A DNA stretch of 64,000 bases, taken from NCBI GenBank assembly GCA_017435425.1, contig JAFSFC010000006.1:41041-105040 (forward strand), given 5' to 3'. Positions 58,527 through 64,000 of the stretch are shown here, piece by piece. The translations under genes were made by a program, and so were the position numbers. The DNA is from Ruminiclostridium sp. (GTDB taxonomy: Bacteria; Bacillota; Clostridia; Oscillospirales; Oscillospiraceae). How positions within the stretch are numbered: the first letter of the stretch is position 1; the number at the start of each line of letters is the position of its first letter. The notes under the pieces were generated by a model that was given only the letters and a program-made list of their open reading frames with translations, was not told where the DNA came from and did no database searches.

Positions 58527-59257
58527 TTATCTCCTTTCATTGATAACGGACAGACACCGGTCCACGGTGATCCGAATCTGTTCCTCGTTGGTGATCGTCG
58601 GGGTTCCATCCCCATCCTGAAAGCCATAGCATCCGAAATAGGCATGGCACCCGCCAGGAATCATTTCTTCCTGCGTATTCTCCGGGAGGTTCGAGCGGTA
58701 CTCGTTATATTTGACCGGGTTTAGAACACCATCTTCCGAACCATAGAGCGAGACCACATTCAAGCCGCTGTTTGTCAAGTCCTCGGTGGAATAGGCCGCC
58801 AGAAGGAAAAGGCCCTCATAGTCCTCAGCGTGATTAGATGCATAACTGGCAGCCATAGCGCCCCCCAGGGAATGTCCGGCAGGTACCAATCCTGGATCTG
58901 CTGATACTGCTCCTTTATGCCGTCAGCGGCATTACGGTCAAACACCGCCAAATCAAATGGCATGGAGGGAAGGACGCACAGGATATCTTCCTGTGCAAAG
59001 GCAGTCATCAGGGGTGCATAGGCCCTGGACTCCACCTTGCCCCCGGGATAAAAAATCAACCCCGCCTTGGGATGAGACGGAACAAACACTAAGCTTCCAT
59101 CGTCTGATTCTATGATCGCAATATCCTCTGTGGGCGCCAGAACCGCTGCCGCATCCTCATTGGCAGCGTAAGAGCCTGTAAAAAGATAGATTCCGCAAAG
59201 AACGGTCAACAGCAGCAGTATGCTCCCAAGGATCCGCCCAAGCTTCTTTTTTGACAT
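58527..59257 (-). pseudogene. Alpha/beta hydrolase gene broken by a one-base frameshift
   Basis: Two overlapping reading frames together form one secreted or membrane-anchored alpha/beta hydrolase. The N-terminal part starts MSKKKLGRILGSILLLLTVLC (membrane segment) and reads to IQDWYLP. The second frame resumes AGHSLGGAMAASYASNHAEDYEG, containing the nucleophile-elbow GHSLGG, and ends at 58527 with catalytic-Asp- and His-like segments GSEDGVLN and GGCHAYF. Adding one G near 58880 restores DWYLAGHSLGG. The gene may be a recent pseudogene, or this may be a sequencing error. The start at 59257 follows GGGAGGAT. Confidence 0.85.
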
Positions 59258-59284
59258 TGTATAGATCCTCCCAGAATGGTAGAA

Positions 59285-59312
59285 GCGCCCGGATCCCATA
59301 TGATCCGAGCGC
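59285..59312 (-). terminator. Hairpin after tRNA-Ser
   Basis: GCGCUCGGAUC pairs with GAUCCGGGCGC on the minus strand (one wobble), then TTCT. It lies directly 3' of the tRNA. Confidence 0.7.
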
Positions 59313-59315
59313 TGA

Positions 59316-59404
59316 TGGCGGAGACGGTGGGATTCGAACCCACGTGGGATTGCTCCCTAACTGATTTCGAGTCAGCTCCGTTATGACCACTTCGATACGT
59401 CTCC
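59316..59404 (-). tRNA. serU: tRNA-Ser (anticodon CGA)
   Basis: An 89-base tRNA on the minus strand with encoded CCA. The acceptor arms GGAGACG (59404-59398) and CGTCTCC pair perfectly. The anticodon stem-loop is GCTGA-CTCGAAA-TCAGT, giving anticodon CGA for UCG serine codons. A long variable arm and the T-loop GGTTCGAATCC are present, as expected for serine tRNAs. Confidence 0.95.
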
Positions 59405-59599
59405 GAATATATTCTCTCTGCGTGAGAAACTGTCCATAGTATTATACATTTGGATTTCGCAGCCGTCAATGAGTTTTTTATCAACCGGCCCAAAAGAAGG
59501 GAAAAACCGAAAATGTAATAATTTCGTATGATTTTCAAAACGATTCGTTAAAAAACTTGTGATAGAATGTGTTCGACTATAGAAAGAAAGTGTGGTTAC

Positions 59600-60289
59600 A
59601 TGAAACACAGTATCCTTGTAGTAGATGATGAACGGGAGATCGCCGACCTGGTAGAGGTCTATCTGAAAAACGAAGGATATCCCGTGTTCAAAGCATATAA
59701 CGGGGCAGAAGCCCTGAAAATCATAGAAGAGCATCCCCTCAGCCTGGCCATTCTGGATGTGATGCTGCCGGATATCGACGGCTTTACTCTCTGCCAAAGA
59801 ATCCGTCAGGACCACTTTTTCCCCATCCTGATGCTCAGCGCCAAGGTAGATGACACCGACAAGATCATGGGCTTGACGCTGGGGGCAGACGATTATATAA
59901 CCAAACCCTTCAGCCCGCTGGAACTGGTGGCCCGGGTCAAAACCCAGCTCCGTCGGTATACCAGATACAACACCCAGGACACCAAGGAACGGAATGAACA
60001 TGATTTCCGGGGGCTCTTTATCTGCCAGGACAGTCACCAGTGTTCCCTGAATGGTATGGAACTCACTTTGACCCCTATTGAGTTCAATATCCTTTGGTAT
60101 CTGTGTGAAAACAGAGGCAAAGTGGTCTCTTCCGAAGAGCTGTTCGAAGCTGTGTGGAAGGAAAAATATATGGACAGCAACAACACTGTCATGGCCCATA
60201 TTGCCCGGCTGCGGGAAAAGATGAAAGAGCCCAGCCGGAAGCCCAGATTCATCAAAACCGTTTGGGGGGTAGGCTATACCATTGAGTAA
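59600..60289 (+). CDS. VanR-like OmpR-family response regulator
   Basis: A 229-aa regulator with a receiver domain (SILVVDDEREIADLV; acidic pair D9/D10, phosphoacceptor in LAILDVMLPDIDG, LSAKVDDTDK and the Lys in ITKPFSP) and a C-terminal OmpR winged helix (LTPIEFNILWYLCENRGKVVSSEELFEAVW and then NTVMAHIARLREKM). The sequence is close in style to VanR. No vancomycin-resistance genes are present, so it is more likely a general envelope-type system. The ATG at 59600 follows AGAAAGAAAG. The stop overlaps the kinase start. Confidence 0.92.
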   Translation: MKHSILVVDDEREIADLVEVYLKNEGYPVFKAYNGAEALKIIEEHPLSLAILDVMLPDIDGFTLCQRIRQDHFFPILMLSAKVDDTDKIMGLTLGADDYITKPFSPLELVARVKTQLRRYTRYNTQDTKERNEHDFRGLFICQDSHQCSLNGMELTLTPIEFNILWYLCENRGKVVSSEELFEAVWKEKYMDSNNTVMAHIARLREKMKEPSRKPRFIKTVWGVGYTIE

Positions 60290-61409
60290 ACGAAAGAAAA
60301 ATCGGCAGCTCATGCGGCGCCGTCACAGCCAGCTATCAAAGCAGATCCTCATGCAGTACATTTTGAGTGTCCTGGGTATGATCGCCGGTCTTGCTTTACT
60401 GTTCTTCGTTGGGTGGCTGGTCTGCCGCCTGTTTATCTGGGAAGCATATGATCCTTTGTACCGTTTTTTAAAAGCCATGCAGGACACCGTGGCCATCTGG
60501 GGAACCACCCTCATCATCATTGGAATGTTCCTCCTGGCCTATCGGTCCATTTCCAAGCCTCTGGATTATCTGGACGAGGTCATTGAAGCAGCTGAACAAC
60601 TGGCCCATCCCGACGAAACTCCCATCCATCTCTCCATTCCCATGGAGGGGGTCCAGGATGAACTGAATATGGTGCGGGAGGGGGCTCTCCGCAGCGCTAT
60701 GTACGAACGGGAAGCAGAACAGCGGAAGAACGATCTGATCGTCTATCTGGCCCACGACCTGAAGACCCCTCTCACCAGTGTCATTGGATACCTTACCCTG
60801 CTTCGGGATGAACCTCAACTCTCCCCGGATATGCGTGCCAAATATACAGGCATTGCCCTGGACAAAGCCGAGCGGCTGGAAACTCTGATCAACGAATTCT
60901 TTGAGATCACCCGGTTCAGTCTCAGCCAAATGACCCTCCAGGAGGAGTCGGTCAACCTGACCCGCCTTTTGGAGCAGGTAACCTATGAGTTTCAGCCAGC
61001 CCTCCGGGAAAAGGAACTGACCTGGGACCTGGCGCTGGCCCATGATGTGGTGATCTCCTGCGACTCCGATAAAATCCAGCGGCTGTTTGATAACCTCCTG
61101 CGAAATGCAGTAAATTACAGTTATCCCGGATCCTGCATCCGTGTTTCACTGGAAAAGAGCTCCACCCAAGTGGAGGTCTGCGTAGAAAACCAGGGACAGA
61201 CCATCCCCAAAGAGAAGCTGGACCGGATTTTTGAACAGTTCTTCCGCCTGGACTCTGCCCGCTCCAGTTCCTCCGGCGGTGCCGGGCTGGGCCTTGCCAT
61301 TGCAAAAGAGATCGTAGAACTCCACGGCGGCAGCATCCGGGCGGAAAGCGCCGACCAACGGGTTTCCTTCCTGGTGACCCTTCCGCTGACACGTCCAGAT
61401 CCTCGTTAA
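60282..61409 (+). CDS. VanS-like sensor histidine kinase
   Basis: A 375-aa kinase with two membrane helices (about residues 23-45 and 68-88) and a very short loop between them. The phosphoacceptor is LIVYLAHDLKTPLTSVIGYL (His near residue 158), and the ATP domain has LFDNLLRNAVNYS, GQTIPKEKLDRIFEQFF and GAGLGLAIAKEIVELHGG. It starts from a TTG within the regulator stop region (60282), with GGGGGGTAGG upstream. The VanS-like form with short sensor loop suggests that it senses an envelope state. Its target genes are not visible. Confidence 0.9.
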   Translation: MSKRKKNRQLMRRRHSQLSKQILMQYILSVLGMIAGLALLFFVGWLVCRLFIWEAYDPLYRFLKAMQDTVAIWGTTLIIIGMFLLAYRSISKPLDYLDEVIEAAEQLAHPDETPIHLSIPMEGVQDELNMVREGALRSAMYEREAEQRKNDLIVYLAHDLKTPLTSVIGYLTLLRDEPQLSPDMRAKYTGIALDKAERLETLINEFFEITRFSLSQMTLQEESVNLTRLLEQVTYEFQPALREKELTWDLALAHDVVISCDSDKIQRLFDNLLRNAVNYSYPGSCIRVSLEKSSTQVEVCVENQGQTIPKEKLDRIFEQFFRLDSARSSSSGGAGLGLAIAKEIVELHGGSIRAESADQRVSFLVTLPLTRPDPR

Positions 61410-61476
61410 TTCGCATAACCGCGGCCTTTCCTGAGATTTTTTCTGCATATTCTCACCAAAAGTGTTCGAAATGATA

Positions 61477-61505
61477 TTGACAAGCGAGAAAATAATGGTT
61501 ATCTT
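61477..61505 (+). promoter_or_regulatory. Strong promoter of the glutamine synthetase gene
   Basis: TTGACA (61477-61482) and TATCTT (61500-61505) are separated by exactly 17 bases, 73 bases before the start codon. Confidence 0.7.
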
Positions 61506-61578
61506 GAAGAGTGGATAAGTGAACGATTGGACGACATAGAGCGGTATGTCATCCCTTTATTTCAAAGGAGGAACCAGC

Positions 61579-62997
61579 ATGAAAAGAACCCTGCAGGACG
61601 TGTTACGTCTGTGCGAAGAAAAAGAAATCAAGATCATTGACTTTAAGATGACCGACATCGACGGCAGATGGCGTCACCTGAGCATCCCCGTAGGCCGTCT
61701 GAATGAGGACACCATGATCTACGGCATCGGCTTTGACGGCTCCAACTATGGCTATGCTCCCGTCGAGAACAGTGACATGGTCTTTATTCCTGACCTGGAC
61801 TCTGCCACCATCGACCCCTTCGCTGAAGTTCCTACCCTGACCATGATCGGCGACGTTATGATCATCGACCGTCCCATCAACCGTCCCTTTGATCAGTACC
61901 CCCGTAATGTGGCAAAGCGTGCCATCGAATACATGAAGGAGACCGGCGTAGCAGACGAAATGATCGTCGGCCCCGAGTACGAGTTCTATGTCTTTGATGA
62001 TGTGGCTTTCTCCAACGATCCCCAGAGCTCCGGCTATGAGATCGAGGCTTGCCAGGCTGAGTGGTCCAACGGCAACAACGGCTTCCAGGTCCGCCACAAG
62101 GCCGGCTACCACACCAGCCTGCCCCTGGACGTGAACCAGGATCTGCGCAACCGCATTGTCCTGATGATGGAAGAGTGGGGCGTTGCTGTGAAGTATCACC
62201 ACACTGAGGTGGGCGGCTGCGGCCAGCTGGAGATCGAGGTCGAGCTGGGCGAAATGACCCAGATGGCAGACAACACCATGGTGGCCAAGTACATCATCAA
62301 GAATGCAGCAGCTGCTGAAGGCCGCACTGCTACCTTTATGCCCAAGCCCGTGGCCGGCGAAGCCGGCAGCGGTATGCATGTCCACATGCACCTGTTTAAG
62401 GATGGCCAGCCCATCTTCTATGATGAGGACGGCTATGCTCAGCTGAGCGACGTGGCTCTGTGGTTCATCGGCGGTATGCTGGAGCACGCAGCTTCCCTGT
62501 GTGCCATCACCAATCCCTCCACCAACTCCTACAAGCGTCTGGTTCCCGGCTACGAGGCTCCCGTTACCATCGGCTATGCTATGGCAAACCGCAGCGCCGT
62601 GGTTCGTATCCCCGCATATGCTAAGGCTCCCAAGAACAAGCGCTTTGAGCTGCGTAACCCCGACGCAACCTGCAACCCCTACTATGCATTTGCTGCTATC
62701 CTGATGGCAGGCCTGGACGGCATTGCCAAGAAGATCGATCCCCACGAGAGAGGCTGGGGTCCCTATGACTTCAACCTCTATGATCTGTCCGAAGAGGAGC
62801 AGGCAAAGATCGATGGTCTGCCCAAGTCCCTGGGCGAAGCCCTGGACGCTCTGGAATGGGACCACGAGTACCTGACCCGCGGCGGCGTCTTCCCCGAGAG
62901 ACTGATCCAGATCTGGCTGAAGAAGAAGCGTGCCGAGCTGGATGAGCTCAACCGCATCCCCACCCCCGCAGAGTTCAAGCTGTATTACGACCTGTAA
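61579..62997 (+). CDS. glnA: Glutamine synthetase, type I
   Basis: A 472-aa ammonia-assimilating enzyme (glutamate plus ammonia plus ATP to glutamine). GS-I motifs are present: DIDGRWRHLSIPVGR near residue 23, the active-site EYEFYVFDD, KYIIKNAAAAEGRTATFMPKP, GSGMHVHMHL and NPSTNSYKRLVPGYEAPV. At the C-terminus, NLYDLSEEE occupies the region that carries the adenylylation Tyr in some enzymes; control by adenylylation is unproven here. The ATG at 61579 follows AAAGGAGGA; the in-frame ATG at 61546 lacks a ribosome site. Codon bias is strong, as for a highly expressed gene. Confidence 0.96.
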   Translation: MKRTLQDVLRLCEEKEIKIIDFKMTDIDGRWRHLSIPVGRLNEDTMIYGIGFDGSNYGYAPVENSDMVFIPDLDSATIDPFAEVPTLTMIGDVMIIDRPINRPFDQYPRNVAKRAIEYMKETGVADEMIVGPEYEFYVFDDVAFSNDPQSSGYEIEACQAEWSNGNNGFQVRHKAGYHTSLPLDVNQDLRNRIVLMMEEWGVAVKYHHTEVGGCGQLEIEVELGEMTQMADNTMVAKYIIKNAAAAEGRTATFMPKPVAGEAGSGMHVHMHLFKDGQPIFYDEDGYAQLSDVALWFIGGMLEHAASLCAITNPSTNSYKRLVPGYEAPVTIGYAMANRSAVVRIPAYAKAPKNKRFELRNPDATCNPYYAFAAILMAGLDGIAKKIDPHERGWGPYDFNLYDLSEEEQAKIDGLPKSLGEALDALEWDHEYLTRGGVFPERLIQIWLKKKRAELDELNRIPTPAEFKLYYDL

Positions 62998-63011
62998 TCG
63001 AATGAAGCATA

Positions 63012-63045
63012 AAAAATCCTCCCTGAGCAATCAGGGAGGATTTTT
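63012..63045. terminator. Bidirectional terminator after glnA
   Basis: A 15-bp perfect stem (63012-63026 with 63031-63045) around GCAA, with A5 and T5 tracts. Confidence 0.95.
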
Positions 63046-63063
63046 GACTGTATGGGGCGTGGA

Positions 63064-63426
63064 TCAAAAACCGGCATGCTTTTTGATGGCCGCAAAGGAC
63101 TCATCACTGATGATGTGTTCCATCTTACAGGCATCTTCCGAGGCAGTCTCTTCGCTGACACCCAAACGGATGAGAAATTGCGTCAGCAGGGTATGCTTCT
63201 CATAAATGTTTTCAGCCACCCGAAGTCCTTCTTCCGTCAGGTGCAGATGGCCTTCCTTACTCACCGTGATATAACCGCCGGATTTCAGCAGACCAATGGC
63301 ACGGCTGACACTGGGCTTGGAGAATCCCATATATTCACTAACGTCAATAGAACGTACTGCTTTGCCGGTTTTAGACAGAACCAGAATACTTTCCAAATAC
63401 ATCTGGCCGGATTCCTGTAATGCCAT
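63064..63426 (-). CDS. DtxR/MntR-family metal-dependent repressor
   Basis: A 120-aa winged-helix regulator lacking the C-terminal SH3-like domain, as in MntR-type members. The DNA-binding part reads QMYLESILVLSKTGKAVRSIDVSEYMGFSKPSVSRAIGLLK, and the dimerisation part VAENIYEKHTLLTQFLIRLGVSEETASEDACKMEHIISDES contains the usual metal-ligand His/Glu/Cys positions. It should respond to Fe2+ or Mn2+ and repress metal transport genes; none is adjacent. The ATG at 63426 has a good GAAAGGAC ribosome site. Confidence 0.9.
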   Translation of the reverse strand: MALQESGQMYLESILVLSKTGKAVRSIDVSEYMGFSKPSVSRAIGLLKSGGYITVSKEGHLHLTEEGLRVAENIYEKHTLLTQFLIRLGVSEETASEDACKMEHIISDESFAAIKKHAGF

Positions 63427-63532
63427 AAAATCGTCCTTTCCTACCGTGGGATTATGTTTATTAAATTAAGATACCATAAAATTGAAAACAATGCAAGATG
63501 CAGTCTGATTTGTTGTGTTTTTCTCCGAAATA

Positions 63533-63548
63533 GTTAGTATTCGCTAAC
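63533..63548. promoter_or_regulatory. GTTAG-N6-CTAAC palindrome, candidate metal-repressor box
   Basis: A palindrome in the gap between the DtxR-family gene and murD; the flanking AACCTT resembles half of a DtxR-type box (AGGTTAG). The match is partial. Confidence 0.35.
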
Positions 63549-63699
63549 CTTTTCGAGGGAATACACAGCACAGAAAGGAAACAGGAGCACCTTCCTTTCC
63601 TGCTTGAAATCCCGCAGGATTCATCGTATAATGAAGTGTTACATTATACTTGTTTATTTTGCGCAGTTTTTGCGCATTCATCAATAGGAGGAAGAGCAC

Positions 63700-64000
63700 A
63701 TGGCTATTACACTGCAAGCATATCTGGACTCCATCAAGGATAAGCGCGTTGCCGTCATTGGTATCGGCGTCTCCAACACCCCCCTGATCAAAACCCTGCT
63801 GGGTGCAGGAATCTCTGTAACCGCCTGTGATAAGGCGCCCAGAGAGAATTTCGGTCCCTTGGCCGAGGAACTGGAAAGCTTAGGGGCAACTCTCTGCCTG
63901 GGCGAGACCTACCTGGACAATCTGGACCAGGATATCATCTTCCGCTCTCCCGGTATCCGACCCGACATCCCGCCCTTCCTGGCTGCCATGGAAAAGGGGA
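63700..64000 (+). CDS. murD: UDP-N-acetylmuramoylalanine-D-glutamate ligase MurD (5' part)
   Basis: MurD adds D-glutamate to UDP-MurNAc-L-Ala in peptidoglycan synthesis. The window ends after 100 codons. The N-terminal domain is visible: KDKRVAVIGIGVSNTPLIKTLL with the Rossmann-like strand, ITACDKAP-type (VTACDKAPRENFG), and IIFRSPGIRPDIPPFLAA, where MurD has its conserved S-P-G/S-G motif. The ATG at 63700 follows an AGGAGGAAG ribosome site. The rest lies beyond the right edge. Confidence 0.93.
   Translation, partial: MAITLQAYLDSIKDKRVAVIGIGVSNTPLIKTLLGAGISVTACDKAPRENFGPLAEELESLGATLCLGETYLDNLDQDIIFRSPGIRPDIPPFLAAMEKG

Noticed and set aside
59600..61409. Vancomycin resistance locus
   Set aside because: Only the regulator and sensor resemble VanRS; no ligase, dehydrogenase or peptidase genes are present.
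61603..63030. Minus-strand ORF (475 codons) opposite glnA
   Set aside because: An antisense shadow of a codon-biased gene; it reads through the glnA terminator and has no family features.

Overview
The window looks like chromosome of an anaerobic Firmicute of the class Clostridia, most likely an Oscillospiraceae-type gut bacterium. The evidence is indirect: meso-diaminopimelate dehydrogenase, NrdR, a VanRS-type two-component system, an ANTAR-type ethanolamine regulator, adenosylcobalamin (B12) enzymes, a 2-hydroxyacyl-CoA dehydratase activase and strong AGGAGG ribosome sites. No rRNA or species marker is present, so the genus cannot be named.

Region 1 (1-5.6 kb, minus strand) is an ethanolamine locus. 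The order of transcription is EutV (with what look like two ANTAR domains), EutW, a leader with a hairpin and an intrinsic terminator, EutA, EutB and EutC (cut by the window edge). Region 2 (5.8-15 kb, plus strand) is the most unusual metabolic block. It holds a CdaR/PucR-type regulator, an octopine/nopaline-dehydrogenase-family protein, a complete DctPQM TRAP importer, a single-chain B12-dependent mutase that I cannot assign to a known substrate, and a MutL/GlmL-type reactivase. It reads as import, oxidation and radical rearrangement of an unknown small, probably amino-acid-derived, carboxylate.

Region 3 (15-31.4 kb) is ordinary chromosome: a secreted nuclease, a thioredoxin-reductase-like enzyme, a 5'-nucleotidase, an ABC-F protein, Ddh, an Na+ symporter with a divergent LysR regulator, a two-gene acyl-CoA dehydratase activase, an amidohydrolase and an ATP-NAD-kinase-family protein.

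Region 4 (about 31.41-49.65 kb) is an integrated genomic island. Its right end abuts the 3' end of guaA. A degenerate copy of that end lies at the left boundary, and the same paired GTTGCCA repeat lies just inside both ends. The cargo is a type I restriction-modification operon that also carries a DUF3800 gene and a YgjP-type metallopeptidase, plus an Mrr-type nuclease, an XRE regulator and a SLOG-fold protein. A 1548-bp insertion sequence with clear terminal repeats and a 9-bp target duplication splits a divergent promoter region. The backbone carries an integrase, an excisionase-like protein, a ribbon-helix-helix protein, a RepA-like ATPase, a DUF6061 protein and phage-style XRE control. No relaxase is visible.

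Region 5 (49.6-64 kb) is chromosome again: a GMP synthase lacking its glutaminase domain, GNAT/DUF2812/PadR genes, a YjdF-like membrane protein, serine dehydratase, DUF421/DUF4363, NrdR, a double flavodoxin-fold protein, a frameshifted alpha/beta hydrolase, tRNA-Ser(CGA), a VanRS-like pair, glutamine synthetase, a DtxR-family repressor and the start of murD. Convergent genes are separated throughout by strong, mostly bidirectional hairpin terminators.
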